Of a stretch of DNA of 64,000 bases, positions 25,932 to 35,806 are shown piece by piece. The stretch's first letter is position 1; every line of letters starts with the position of its first letter. Source of the DNA: Eubacterium ramulus ATCC 29099 (GTDB taxonomy: Bacteria; Bacillota; Clostridia; Lachnospirales; Lachnospiraceae). The translations under genes and the position numbers were made by a program. The stretch spans positions 40,304-104,303 of the forward strand of contig NZ_KI271135.1 in the NCBI RefSeq assembly GCF_000469345.1, in the 5' to 3' direction. The notes beneath the pieces were generated by a model. That model saw only the letters and a program-made list of their open reading frames with translations. It did not search any database and was not told the origin of the DNA.

Positions 25932-28900
25932 TTACGCCTGCTGTTCCAAATTTGCATAAAATGCTTCAATCTGAGCCTGCTCTACGTTGTAGCCTTTTTC
26001 CTCCATCTGTACGATGGTTGTCAGCATATGATGATAATCATATGGCACTACTTTTTTGAATTTCGGCAGATATTCTCCGAAGTTATCCAGAATTTCTTTT
26101 CCTTTTACGGAATTGGTCAAAGCGACATGTTCCTGAATCAGTTCTTTTAATTCCTGTACATCGTATTTGTTGGTCAATTCCTCGGTAAATACCATTTCTT
26201 TATTGGTTCTTGTATACAGATCGTTGTCCTCATCCAGTACATATGCGACACCGCCGCTCATACCTGCTGCGAAGTTCTTGCCTGTTTTTCCGATAACAAC
26301 TACGCGTCCGCCGGTCATATACTCACATCCGTGATCGCCGACACCCTCAACGACTGCAATTGCACCGGAGTTTCTGACTGCAAAACGCTCTCCTGCCACA
26401 CCGTTGATAAATGATTTTCCGCTGGTTGCACCGTAAAGTGCTACGTTACCGATGACAATGTTTTCATCCTGACGGTATTTGATGCCTTTCGGCGGATATA
26501 CGACCAGTTTTCCACCGGAAAGTCCTTTTCCGAAGTAATCATTGCTGTCACCTTCCAGCTCCAGTGTCAGGCCGTTCGGAATGAAGGCTCCGAAACTCTG
26601 TCCACCGGCTCCGTTACATTTTACCACGTAAGTATCATCTTCCAGTGTATCTTTGTATTTTCTTGTAATCTCAGAACCAAAAATGGTACCAAAGGAACGG
26701 TTGATATTAGAAACATTGATTTCAATGCTTCGTTTCTGTTTCTGCTCAAGTGCCGTTTTCATCTGTTTTAACAGCACTTTCTCATCGGCTGTTTTCTGCA
26801 GTTCGAAATCGTATACTTTTTTCGGATCAAAGATCACTTTATCCTTTGAGCTTGCAAACGGATTCTCCAGAATGTTCTTCAGATCCAGTTTTGCAGCGTG
26901 ACCGGTTAAGTTATCACGTACTTTCAGCAGATCAGAACGTCCAACCAGCTCATCTACCGTGCGGACACCAAGTTTTGCCATATATTCGCGAAGCTCCTGA
27001 GCGATAAAACGCATGAAATTCATAACATATTCCGGTTTTCCGGCAAAACGTTTTCTCAGTTCCGGATTCTGTGTAGCGATACCAACCGGACATGTATCCA
27101 GGTTGCAGACACGCATCATGACACATCCCATTGTTACCAGTGGAGCTGTAGCAAAACCGAATTCCTCGGCACCAAGCATTGCTGCTACAGCAACATCTCG
27201 ACCACTCATGAGTTTTCCGTCTGTCTCAATGCGGACTTTATTTCTCAGGCCGTTCATGATCAGTGTCTGATGCGTCTCAGCGAGACCAAGCTCCCAAGGA
27301 AGTCCTGCGTTATGAATAGAGCTTCTCGGTGCAGCACCGGTTCCTCCGTCATAACCGGAGATCAGGATAACCTGTGCACCGGCTTTTGCAACACCGGCTG
27401 CGACAGTTCCGACACCTGCTTCTGATACCAGTTTTACAGAAATTCGTGCTCTTGTGTTTGCATTTTTCAGGTCAAAGATCAGCTGTTCCAAATCCTCGAT
27501 GGAATAAATATCGTGATGAGGCGGCGGTGAGATCAGACTTACACCCGGTGTGGAAAGTCTTGTTTTTGCAATCCACGGATATACTTTTTTACCCGGTAAA
27601 TGTCCACCTTCTCCCGGTTTTGCGCCCTGTGCCATTTTGATCTGAATTTCCTGCGCGCTGACAAGGTAACGGCTGGTTACACCAAATCGTCCGGAAGCAA
27701 CCTGTTTGATAGCAGAGCACCGCTCCGTATCCAGTCGTTCCAGGCTCTCACCACCTTCACCGGAATTGGATTTACCATGTAACCGGTTCATGGCGATGGC
27801 AAGTGTCTCATGAGCTTCCTGTGAAATAGAACCGTAGGACATCGCACCTGTTTTAAATCTTGTCACAATAGAGTCAACACTTTCTACTTCATCGATTGGG
27901 ATGCCTGACTTCGGATATTTGAAATCAAGGGTTCCACGGATATTCATAATGTCGGTCTCATTATTGACCAGCTTTGTATACTCTTTAAATAAATCATAAT
28001 CCCCACGTTTTGTGGACTCCTGCAGCAGATGGATCGTCTGTGGATTGTACAGATGTTTCTGTGCTCCGCTGCGCATCTTGTGATGTCCTTTGCTGTCCAG
28101 TGTCAGCTCCGTCTGCAATCCAAGCGGATCGAATGCCATGGAATGCAGCTCATTGACATCATTTTCAATATCAGAAATCGTGATACCGCCGATTCTGCTG
28201 ACAGTATCCGTAAAATATTTATCAATGACGCTTCGATCAATACCGATAGCTTCAAAGATTTTTGATCCCTGATAGGACTGGATTGTGGAAATACCCATCT
28301 TGGAAGCAATTTTTACAATTCCATGTAATACTGCAGAGTTGTAATCATTGATCGCAGCATAATAATCTTTATCAAGCAAATGATCATCTACCAGCTGCTC
28401 AATCGTATCCTGCGCCAGATATGGGTTGATGGCACAGGCACCGTAACCAAGCAGTGTTGCAAAATGGTGGATCTCACGCGGCTCACCACTCTCCAGGATC
28501 ATTGCCACTGCAGTTCTTTTCTTTGTCTGGATCAGATGCTGCTGCATTGCAGAAACTGCCAGCAGTGACGGAATTGCCACATGGTTCTCATCCACGCCAC
28601 GATCGGACAGGATCAGGATGTTTGTGCCGTCACGGTATGCACGGTCTGCCTCTACAAACAGGCGGTCAATGGCTTTCTCCAGACTTGTGTTTTTATAATA
28701 AATAATCGGAACAACACCAACTTTGAAACCTTCTTTTTTCATATGTTTGATTTTCAGAAGGTCAGTATTTGTCAGGATCGGATTTTTGATCTTCAGTACC
28801 TGACAGTTTTTCGGCTCTTCCTCCAGAATGTTTCCATCTTCACCAACATAAACTGTTGTGGATGTGACAATCTCCTCACGGATAGCATCGATTGGCGGGT

Positions 28901-30476
28901 TTGTAACCTGTGCAAACAGCTGTTTGAAATAGTTAAACAGCGGCTGATGATCATCGGATAATACAGCCAGCGGTGTATCTATACCCATAGCTGCGGTAGA
29001 TTCCGCACCGGTTTTTGCCATCGGAAGCATGACTGTCTTTACAGACTCATAAGAATAACCAAAGGCTTTCTGGATGCGGTGCAGATCATCGCCGGTGTAA
29101 CGCGGTACACGCACATTCGGAATTTTCAGATTTTTCAATTCTACCAGGTATTCATCCAGCCACTGTCCATAAGGACGTTTGCCCGCATAAGATTCTTTCA
29201 GCTCATCATCATCGATGACACGGCCTTTGACGGTATCAACCAGAAGCATTTTGCCCGGACGCAGACGGTCTTTTGTAACAACCTTCGTCGGATCCACATC
29301 CAGCACACCTACTTCAGATGCAAGGATCAGATAATCATCATCTGTAATGTAATAACGGGACGGACGCAGACCATTGCGGTCAAGGACAGCTCCCATAATA
29401 TCTCCATCACTGAATACGATGGATGCCGGGCCATCCCATGGCTCCATCATCGTTGCATAATACTGATAAAAATCTTTTTTCTTCTGACTCATCAGATGAT
29501 TGTTTGCCCACGGCTCCGGAATAGTGATCATAACCGCCAGTGGAAGTTCCATACCACTCATTACCAGGAACTCCAGTGTATTATCAAGCATTGCGGAATC
29601 GGAGCCGGATGTATTGACTACCGGAAGTACCTTGGATAACTGACCTTTCAGATGTTCAGACTCCATGGTCTCCTCGCGGGCCAGCATCTTATCGGAGTTA
29701 CCCTTGATCGTATTGATCTCACCATTATGTACCATAAAGCGGTTCGGATGTGCACGCTCCCAGCTCGGATTTGTATTTGTAGAGAATCTGGAATGAACCA
29801 TTGCAATGGCAGATTCATAATCCGGATCCTGCAGATCTTTGAAAAACAAACGCAGCTCGTTTACGAGGAACATTCCTTTGTAAACAATCGTTCTGCTTGA
29901 CAGTGATACTACATAGGTATTGTCGTTAGACTGTTCAAAAACGCGGCGTGCCACATACAGGCGGCGGTCAAAATCCAGACCTTTTTCCACATCATCCGGA
30001 CGTTTGATAAACGCCTGCATAATGTATGGCATGCAGTCTACAGCTTTCTGTCCAATGACTGTCGGATCCGTCGGCACTTCTCTCCATGCCAGCAACTCTA
30101 ACCCTTCTTTTTCAATGATGACTTCAAACATCTTTTTCGCCTGATTGCGTTTTAACTCGTCCTGTGGGAAGAAGAACATACCAATTCCGTAATCTCTTTC
30201 TTCACCTAAAAAGACGCCGAGGGATTTCATGGTTTTGGAGAAGAATCTGTGAGATATCTGTAACAGAATACCTACTCCATCACCAGTTTTTCCTTCGGCG
30301 TCTTTGCCAGCTCTATGTTTTAAGTTTTCAACAATTTTTAATGCGTTCTCAACCGTCTGATGTGTTTTCACACCTTTAATGTTTACCACAGCACCAATAC
30401 CGCAGTTATCATGCTCGAACCTTGGATCGTACATGCCGACAGCCTTGGCGTTGCTCTCGTTCATATGAAGTTTCAT
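25932..30476 (-). CDS. gltB: Glutamate synthase large subunit
   Basis: A 1514-residue GltB of normal size. The N-terminal amidotransferase begins at the catalytic Cys in FEHDNCGIGAVVNIKG after a short propeptide. The FMN-binding synthase domain occupies the second half, with the Fe-S loop VCNLDTCPVGIATQ, and a C-terminal beta-helix GXGXG domain includes AGMSGGVAYVLDED. It makes glutamate from glutamine and 2-oxoglutarate with GltD. ATG 30476 with AAAGGA is used. It is the first gene of gltBD, behind a good promoter. Confidence 0.98.
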   Translation of the reverse strand: MKLHMNESNAKAVGMYDPRFEHDNCGIGAVVNIKGVKTHQTVENALKIVENLKHRAGKDAEGKTGDGVGILLQISHRFFSKTMKSLGVFLGEERDYGIGMFFFPQDELKRNQAKKMFEVIIEKEGLELLAWREVPTDPTVIGQKAVDCMPYIMQAFIKRPDDVEKGLDFDRRLYVARRVFEQSNDNTYVVSLSSRTIVYKGMFLVNELRLFFKDLQDPDYESAIAMVHSRFSTNTNPSWERAHPNRFMVHNGEINTIKGNSDKMLAREETMESEHLKGQLSKVLPVVNTSGSDSAMLDNTLEFLVMSGMELPLAVMITIPEPWANNHLMSQKKKDFYQYYATMMEPWDGPASIVFSDGDIMGAVLDRNGLRPSRYYITDDDYLILASEVGVLDVDPTKVVTKDRLRPGKMLLVDTVKGRVIDDDELKESYAGKRPYGQWLDEYLVELKNLKIPNVRVPRYTGDDLHRIQKAFGYSYESVKTVMLPMAKTGAESTAAMGIDTPLAVLSDDHQPLFNYFKQLFAQVTNPPIDAIREEIVTSTTVYVGEDGNILEEEPKNCQVLKIKNPILTNTDLLKIKHMKKEGFKVGVVPIIYYKNTSLEKAIDRLFVEADRAYRDGTNILILSDRGVDENHVAIPSLLAVSAMQQHLIQTKKRTAVAMILESGEPREIHHFATLLGYGACAINPYLAQDTIEQLVDDHLLDKDYYAAINDYNSAVLHGIVKIASKMGISTIQSYQGSKIFEAIGIDRSVIDKYFTDTVSRIGGITISDIENDVNELHSMAFDPLGLQTELTLDSKGHHKMRSGAQKHLYNPQTIHLLQESTKRGDYDLFKEYTKLVNNETDIMNIRGTLDFKYPKSGIPIDEVESVDSIVTRFKTGAMSYGSISQEAHETLAIAMNRLHGKSNSGEGGESLERLDTERCSAIKQVASGRFGVTSRYLVSAQEIQIKMAQGAKPGEGGHLPGKKVYPWIAKTRLSTPGVSLISPPPHHDIYSIEDLEQLIFDLKNANTRARISVKLVSEAGVGTVAAGVAKAGAQVILISGYDGGTGAAPRSSIHNAGLPWELGLAETHQTLIMNGLRNKVRIETDGKLMSGRDVAVAAMLGAEEFGFATAPLVTMGCVMMRVCNLDTCPVGIATQNPELRKRFAGKPEYVMNFMRFIAQELREYMAKLGVRTVDELVGRSDLLKVRDNLTGHAAKLDLKNILENPFASSKDKVIFDPKKVYDFELQKTADEKVLLKQMKTALEQKQKRSIEINVSNINRSFGTIFGSEITRKYKDTLEDDTYVVKCNGAGGQSFGAFIPNGLTLELEGDSNDYFGKGLSGGKLVVYPPKGIKYRQDENIVIGNVALYGATSGKSFINGVAGERFAVRNSGAIAVVEGVGDHGCEYMTGGRVVVIGKTGKNFAAGMSGGVAYVLDEDNDLYTRTNKEMVFTEELTNKYDVQELKELIQEHVALTNSVKGKEILDNFGEYLPKFKKVVPYDYHHMLTTIVQMEEKGYNVEQAQIEAFYANLEQQA

Positions 30477-30548
30477 AACATCTTCCTTTCTGTAATCCGT
30501 TACATACGCTTTTTTACATGTATTAACGCAAACTGATTGATTGGGTAT

Positions 30549-30577
30549 ACTATACCGCTTTTTTTTTTAATTGTAAA
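30549..30577 (-). promoter_or_regulatory. Promoter of gltBD
   Basis: Minus-strand TTTACA (30572-30577) and TATAGT (30549-30554) with a 17-bp spacer that contains a run of ten A residues. It lies about 75 bp from the gltB start. Confidence 0.65.
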
Positions 30578-30707
30578 CCCACTTTTTTTCTCAAATTGTC
30601 AGATAGTCAGATAATTCTTTTTTAATTATATTGTTGTTTCTAAATTATTTTAATTATCTGTCCATTTTGTTTTATATCGCACAATTTCACTTTGTATTTC
30701 TTTATAA

Positions 30708-30755
30708 AAAAATTTACCTGTAAGAATCAAATTCATGTATTACAGGTAAATTTTT
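30708..30755 (-). terminator. Intrinsic terminator after panF
   Basis: AAAAATTTACCTGTAA (30708-30723) and TTACAGGTAAATTTTT (30740-30755) pair perfectly. On the minus strand the stem is followed by a seven-T run. Confidence 0.8.
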
Positions 30756-30823
30756 CGAATTTTATATTCAATTCATTCTTTTTCGGGAATGTTGGCTAAA
30801 ATATAATATTGTGAATGACGAAA

Positions 30824-32305
30824 TCAGAAGTACAGTTTTAAAACTGTATCGTCAGTTTTTTTGCCAACTACGGAACCAATCACCATGCAAAGCAGTGATA
30901 CACTGATGCCAATCAGAATCTGGTGCAGATTCGCGATTTTCCATCCAAAGAACATGGTCACACAATAGCATACCGCACCACCGATGATTGCACTGATCGC
31001 TCCGGCTTTGTTTGCTTTTTTCCAGAACATACCAAGCAAGAAAATCCAGAAAAATGCACTTTCCAGTCCACCAAAGGCAAACATATTGATCTTCCAGATC
31101 ACACTTGGCGGATTGATGGAAATTCCAAAAATAATAAGTCCGATCACCAAGGTACAGATCTGGCTGAGCATCGTTGTTGTTTTTTCAGATACTGCATGTC
31201 CCTTTTTCTCTTTCTCATGCATATACACATCTTTTACGATGGAAGATGTCGTGCTCAGCAGCAGAGATGAAATTGTGGAAATGGATGCTGCGATTGGTCC
31301 AATGATACAGATTCCGGCCACTAATGGTTTTAAGGAACCTGCAATAGCAAGCGGAATGATATTATCCACACTGTTTCCATAGTCTGACAGATTTCCGGTC
31401 AGAACACCTGCGGATAATACACCAATAAAGTTCATGCCGATATTCATAGCGCCGACAACAACGGTACCAAGAATAATCGCATGATGCAGCGATTTTGTAT
31501 CTTTGTAGCTTAAACAGCGCACTGCTGATTGCGGTAATCCCAATGTAAAGATACCAACCAGCATCCACTGGGAAATGTACAGACTCACCGGCATATTTCC
31601 ACCGGATAATGGCTCCAGCATCTCAGGCTTTGTAGCCGCGATGTTTTCCATAATGTTCTCATAGCCGCCGCCCTGACGGATAATGCCAATGAGCAAAATC
31701 ACCATACCTGCCAGCATAACTACCGCACAGATGGCATCTGTAATCGCTACGCCGCGAAATCCACCGACAGTCGTGTAGATAACAACAACCAGGCCGAATA
31801 CGATCAAACCCGTGAGATAAGAATATCCTGTGACTGCCTCAAATAATTTCGCACCACCTACAAACTGAGCAACCATCGTTGCCGCGAAGAAAATAACGAT
31901 GATAATTGCGGAAATATTTGCCAGCACATCAGACTGATACCGATGTCGGATCACATCAATAATGGTCACTGCATCAATTTTTCGTGAAACCATCGCCATT
32001 TTTTTACCAAGGATACCAAGCACCAACAATAACGCTGTCACCTGAACGACGGACATATAGATCCATCCGAATCCAATGCTCCATGCCTGTCCCGGTCCGC
32101 CGACAAAGGAACTTACCGAACTGTAAGTTGCAACGGTGGTCATCGCCAGTACAAAGCCTCCCAGACTACGGGAACCGATAAAATAATCTTTTACAAAGCC
32201 TTCGGAGGCTTTTTTTGCAGATGCCCGGCGCACATAAATACTTACGATCAACATAATGATCATAAAAACAAACACCGGCATCAATGCCAGAATATTCTTA
32301 TTCAT
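30824..32305 (-). CDS. panF: Sodium/pantothenate symporter
   Basis: A 493-residue SSS-family (SLC5) symporter with about 13 membrane segments. FIGSRSLGGFVLAMTTVATY, GGPGQAWSIGFGW and the internal TVGGFRGVAITDA region match PanF. It imports pantothenate, the coenzyme A precursor, with Na+. Three in-frame ATGs occur at the start; ATG 32305 gives the best spacing from GGAGGAGG, which lies inside the end of yhdT. The upstream small YhdT protein is the usual PanF partner, which strengthens the substrate call. Confidence 0.87.
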   Translation of the reverse strand: MNKNILALMPVFVFMIIMLIVSIYVRRASAKKASEGFVKDYFIGSRSLGGFVLAMTTVATYSSVSSFVGGPGQAWSIGFGWIYMSVVQVTALLLVLGILGKKMAMVSRKIDAVTIIDVIRHRYQSDVLANISAIIIVIFFAATMVAQFVGGAKLFEAVTGYSYLTGLIVFGLVVVIYTTVGGFRGVAITDAICAVVMLAGMVILLIGIIRQGGGYENIMENIAATKPEMLEPLSGGNMPVSLYISQWMLVGIFTLGLPQSAVRCLSYKDTKSLHHAIILGTVVVGAMNIGMNFIGVLSAGVLTGNLSDYGNSVDNIIPLAIAGSLKPLVAGICIIGPIAASISTISSLLLSTTSSIVKDVYMHEKEKKGHAVSEKTTTMLSQICTLVIGLIIFGISINPPSVIWKINMFAFGGLESAFFWIFLLGMFWKKANKAGAISAIIGGAVCYCVTMFFGWKIANLHQILIGISVSLLCMVIGSVVGKKTDDTVLKLYF

Positions 32306-32552
32306 CTGCATTTTCCTCCTCCAGATCAAAGTCTTTAAATACGCGTTTCATCAGATATACAACGACAATAATGGAAAATATCCATGTGCCGATACATCCT
32401 GTGACAGCCCATAACGGAGTATGGAAAATAGTGATATGTAACTTGCTTACTCCAAACCCTGCAACTATCCAGAACACGATAATTGCAATGACTGCCCAAA
32501 GGACAGATTTCGCCTCTTTTGCGATCTGCCGCAATTTTTCCTTTCGCTTCAT
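32298..32552 (-). CDS. yhdT: YhdT family small membrane protein (PanF partner)
   Basis: An 84-residue protein with two predicted membrane segments (about residues 14-33 and 45-68), preceded by a basic stretch KRKEKLRQIAKEAKS and ended by an acidic tail DLEEENADE. The family is almost always encoded just upstream of panF and may help its assembly or activity; the mechanism is not known to me. ATG 32552 follows GGGAGG. The end of the gene overlaps the panF start by 8 bp. Confidence 0.82.
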   Translation of the reverse strand: MKRKEKLRQIAKEAKSVLWAVIAIIVFWIVAGFGVSKLHITIFHTPLWAVTGCIGTWIFSIIVVVYLMKRVFKDFDLEEENADE

Positions 32553-32667
32553 GACGTCCTCCCTCATTTTTTGGCTCGTGTCAACGATTCCACAGTTCAC
32601 TCAGTTTCGTTCTGATTTTTCATCTCTGATTAATTATACACAGACATAAAAACTTATCTATTATAAC

Positions 32668-33330
32668 TTATACCAATGCTTCCCGCAATGCTTTCTGGTC
32701 TTCATATACGGCCACAGCACCTGCGTTCCACATTTCTTCTGCGCCTCCGAATCCATAGCCTACTCCGATGCAGTCAATACCGCCTTCCTTTGCACCATCC
32801 GCATCATAATGCGTATCTCCGATCAGCACTGTTTGTTCTTTGGAAAAATCCACATACTGTGCTTTCATCCGTCGAAATGCTTCCTGCAATACTTCAATTT
32901 TTGTATCAATTCTGCCATCATGACTGGCACCGACTACTTCATCTAATTCTGTCAGCAGATCAAATTTTTCCAGCACCTGGCGGCACTGTGCCTCCGGCTT
33001 GGATGATGTGATGACCTGAATGTATCCTGCTTCTTTGAAAGTCTGAATTGTCTCACGTACGCCTTCAAATAATTCACACTCATATACTCCGATCGGTATA
33101 TAGCGCTCCCGATAGCGCACAATTGCTTTTTCTGCTTCTTCCTCACTGAGTCCGCAATATGTTGTAAAAGAAAAACGAAGCGGCGGTCCGATAAACTTCC
33201 GCAGTTCCTCCTCTCCTTCCAGATGGATTCCGTATGGTTCCATGGCATATTTCACACAGTTTGTCACACCCTCATAAGTATTCGCCAGTGTGCCATCCAT
33301 ATCCCAGAAAATAAACTTATACTTCTTCAT
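32668..33330 (-). CDS. HAD phosphatase, phosphoglycolate phosphatase-like
   Basis: A 220-residue HAD-superfamily (subfamily IA) phosphatase. Motif I is FWDMDGTLANTYEG, a helical cap lies at ~15-85, motif II is VITSSKPE near 110, and motif IV is LIGDTHYDADGA near 168. ATG 33330 overlaps the folB-folK stop in an ATGA arrangement, so it belongs to the folate operon. This context suggests that it could dephosphorylate a pterin phosphate intermediate, a step whose enzyme is often unassigned, but many such proteins act on phosphoglycolate or are generalists. Confidence 0.83.
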   Translation of the reverse strand: MKKYKFIFWDMDGTLANTYEGVTNCVKYAMEPYGIHLEGEEELRKFIGPPLRFSFTTYCGLSEEEAEKAIVRYRERYIPIGVYECELFEGVRETIQTFKEAGYIQVITSSKPEAQCRQVLEKFDLLTELDEVVGASHDGRIDTKIEVLQEAFRRMKAQYVDFSKEQTVLIGDTHYDADGAKEGGIDCIGVGYGFGGAEEMWNAGAVAVYEDQKALREALV

Positions 33331-34169
33331 TCATTACTCCATTTATTCTGTGTCTTGCTGATCAGTTCCTGACGAAGCTGCGCAACGGTCTTATGCAACA
33401 CCGGATGGACCTTTCCCGGGCAAAGCATGTAGAGTGGTTCCAACACAAACAATCTGTTCTGCATATCGATATGCGGAATGATCAGTTCTGACTCTGCCAC
33501 GATTTCATCATCATAAAATACAATATCCAGATCGATGGTGCGCGGTCCCCAGTGAATCACACGCTCCCGCCCAAGTTCTGCCTCAATTTTATGGATGACG
33601 ATCAGCAACTCCTGCGGTGTAAATAATGTCTCAAGTTCGATGGCACCATTTAAAAAAGCAGGCTGCTCTGTATAGCCATACGGAGCTGTCTCCATCAATT
33701 TTGACACTTTCAGATTGCGGATTTCACTGCATTCCTGCAAAAGTCTCACTGCTGCCCGCAAAAACTGCTGGCGTTCTCCAAGATTTGAACCTGCAGAGAG
33801 ATAGACTGTATGCCAGCCGCGGCTGATCTCCACCGATACATTTTCCAGAGGCAATCCGATCGGTGCCCAGGGTTTCCGAATCTCCAGATCCAGTTTCTGT
33901 AAAAGCGGATATTCCATCAGCATAGCCTGTGCCATATGCTCTGCTACCGCTTCAATCAGTTTAAATGTATGATTTTGCATGTAACCTGTAATAAAATGAC
34001 AAACTTCACCATAGTTGATAGATTTTTCCAGGTCATCTGAATAACCGGCTGCACGCGTATTTGTGTACATTGTTGCATTTACCAGAAATTTCTGTCCCAG
34101 TTTTGTTTCCTCGGAAAACACCCCATGGTGTCCGAACACTTCCAGATTCTGTATTTTTATACGATCCAT
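33327..34169 (-). CDS. folB-folK: Dihydroneopterin aldolase / HPPK fusion
   Basis: A 280-residue bifunctional folate enzyme. Residues 1-118 are a dihydroneopterin aldolase domain (IQNLEVFGHHGVFSEET, KSINYGEV, KPWAPIGLPLENVSVEI). Residues ~120-275 are hydroxymethyl-dihydropterin pyrophosphokinase (VYLSAGSNLGERQQFL, NGAIELET, WGPRTIDLDIVFYDDE, IPHIDMQNRLFVLEPL). It makes 6-hydroxymethyl-dihydropterin and activates it with ATP for FolP. It starts one base after the folP stop and overlaps the HAD gene by 4 bp. Both active regions are intact. Confidence 0.95.
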   Translation of the reverse strand: MDRIKIQNLEVFGHHGVFSEETKLGQKFLVNATMYTNTRAAGYSDDLEKSINYGEVCHFITGYMQNHTFKLIEAVAEHMAQAMLMEYPLLQKLDLEIRKPWAPIGLPLENVSVEISRGWHTVYLSAGSNLGERQQFLRAAVRLLQECSEIRNLKVSKLMETAPYGYTEQPAFLNGAIELETLFTPQELLIVIHKIEAELGRERVIHWGPRTIDLDIVFYDDEIVAESELIIPHIDMQNRLFVLEPLYMLCPGKVHPVLHKTVAQLRQELISKTQNKWSNE

Positions 34170-34170
34170 A

Positions 34171-34977
34171 TTACGCCTCCATAATCGCTTTTGTCATCTG
34201 AATTGCCTGTTTATTTGCCTTGATATCATGTACACGAACAAAGGCATAGCCCTGCTGTACCGCAAATACGGTTGTCACAGCGGTTCCCAGCGCACGGTCG
34301 GTCACAGGTGTATCGAGTGTCAGTCCGATCACCGATTTTCGCGATGTTCCAAGAAGCAGCGGATAACCAAGTGTTTTCAGTTTGTCCATATATTTGATGG
34401 TGATCAGATTCTGCTCATACGTCTTTCCAAAACCAACCCCGGGATCCAGAATGATTTTATCATCCGCAATGCCGGCTGCTTTTGCCAGTGTCACGCACTC
34501 TGCAGTTTCATCGTACCATTCCTTCAGGAAATCTGCATAATTGCTGTTGTCTCGGTTGTGCATCAGGCAGCATGCCACATCGCCTTTAGCGATTACTTCA
34601 GCCATCTTCGGATCATATTTTAATCCCCAGATATCATTGATCAGATCTGCACCTGCTGCAATTCCTGCTTCTGCCACTGCACTTTTGTAAGTATCCAGTG
34701 AAATCGGTACATCAAATCTGGATTTTACCGCTTCAATGATCGGCGTCACACGGTCAATTTCTTCCTGATCTGTAATTTGCACATGCCCCGGACGGGTGGA
34801 TTCTCCGCCAATATCGATAATATCAGCGCCTTCTGCCAACATTTCCTCTGTATGGCGCAGTGCCGCATCCAGACAATTAAAATTACCGCCATCTGAGAAT
34901 GAGTCCGGTGTCACATTCAAAATGCCCATTATATATGTCTCATGGTCTGTGTCAAAATTTTTCTTTCCTATTATCAT
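34171..34977 (-). CDS. folP: Dihydropteroate synthase
   Basis: A 268-residue DHPS. It carries the two signatures of the family, IMGILNVTPDSFSDGG near residue 16 and ADIIDIGGESTRPGH near 54, plus DPGVGFGKTYEQNL near 158 and LLGTSRKSVIG near 191. It joins p-aminobenzoate to hydroxymethyl-dihydropterin pyrophosphate and is the target of sulfonamides. It is followed immediately by folB-folK. Sequence and length are ordinary. Confidence 0.96.
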   Translation of the reverse strand: MIIGKKNFDTDHETYIMGILNVTPDSFSDGGNFNCLDAALRHTEEMLAEGADIIDIGGESTRPGHVQITDQEEIDRVTPIIEAVKSRFDVPISLDTYKSAVAEAGIAAGADLINDIWGLKYDPKMAEVIAKGDVACCLMHNRDNSNYADFLKEWYDETAECVTLAKAAGIADDKIILDPGVGFGKTYEQNLITIKYMDKLKTLGYPLLLGTSRKSVIGLTLDTPVTDRALGTAVTTVFAVQQGYAFVRVHDIKANKQAIQMTKAIMEA

Positions 34978-35083
34978 TTTTTATTTTCCTTCTAAAACGC
35001 TATATTCGGTATGCTTTTTTCCATTTATTCTATATACCGAATATGTTTTTTATGTCAAAACCGTTCCGTTTTTCACTACACTT

Positions 35084-35728
35084 TTACCAGCAAATCGTCT
35101 GATTACGTTCTTCTTTCTTCCATTTACAGGAATCTGATGCTTCACAGAAAAAACAGTTTCTTGAAAGATGATCCGCCCGGCGAATATAGTATTCCATCCT
35201 AGAAAGCTCGCCATCCGTTTCTTCTCTCCCATGATGCACACCCACAATCTGCAAAGTCTCACGCATCCATTCCGACGGATATTCAATCTCTGTCAGCAAT
35301 TTTTCTGCAATCCGCACACCGGCAACGCTGTGATGTTCCCCGGTCTCATACTGTGCCACTCTGCCAATATCATGCAACAGGCCAGTCACGTAAAACTGAT
35401 CTTTTTTAGCCAGCATGTTATCTGCATTCAGGTATGGTTTCTCCGTATGGTCAGCATCGTCTGTTTGTAGATCTGTTATATATTGTCCTGCAATTTCAGC
35501 ACGGTATTTCTGTTCACTGGCCTCTACTTTTGCTTCCTTTTTTTGCCGATAATCTTTCAAATGTGTCTTATATTCATCTTCCAGATACATCATCCATGCC
35601 ATTCGGCAGACATCCAGCGCATGTGACAGTTCATGATGACAGTATATTCTGTCCTGTTCCATCTCCTGCACACGTTTCTGCAACTGCAAAAATTCCGGGT
35701 GTTTCAATAATTTTTCTGCAAATTTCAT
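35084..35728 (-). CDS. HD-domain phosphohydrolase in the folate operon
   Basis: A 214-residue HD-superfamily protein. The metal-binding residues are visible as ELSHALDVCRMAW near 30-45 and the HD pair in VTGLLHDIGRVAQYE near 117-130, followed by GEHHSVAGVRIAEKLL and VGVHHGRE. A central insertion (roughly 50-105) is charged. The C-terminus has a cluster of cysteines (NCFFCEASDSC). It lies between folC and folP in the folate unit. HD enzymes cleave phosphates from nucleotides and related molecules, so a role in removing phosphates from dihydroneopterin triphosphate is possible, but this is context only. Confidence 0.75.
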   Translation of the reverse strand: MKFAEKLLKHPEFLQLQKRVQEMEQDRIYCHHELSHALDVCRMAWMMYLEDEYKTHLKDYRQKKEAKVEASEQKYRAEIAGQYITDLQTDDADHTEKPYLNADNMLAKKDQFYVTGLLHDIGRVAQYETGEHHSVAGVRIAEKLLTEIEYPSEWMRETLQIVGVHHGREETDGELSRMEYYIRRADHLSRNCFFCEASDSCKWKKEERNQTICW

Positions 35729-35806
35729 AAATCTTTCTTTTCCTATTTCTGTGCAACTGTTCTGATATTAACTCACATCAAATTATTTTTAGTAAATATA
35801 TCTAAT

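Larger units (their letters stand above)
30477..30823. other. Gap between gltB and panF
   Basis: 347 bp without a gene, very AT-rich. It holds the gltB promoter (30549-30577) and a bidirectional-looking terminator (30708-30755) downstream of panF. Nothing else was recognised. Confidence 0.6.

Noticed and set aside
25809..26150. Long plus-strand ORFs inside gltB/gltD
   Set aside because: They are antisense shadows of strongly conserved genes and show no protein-like pattern or ribosome binding sites.
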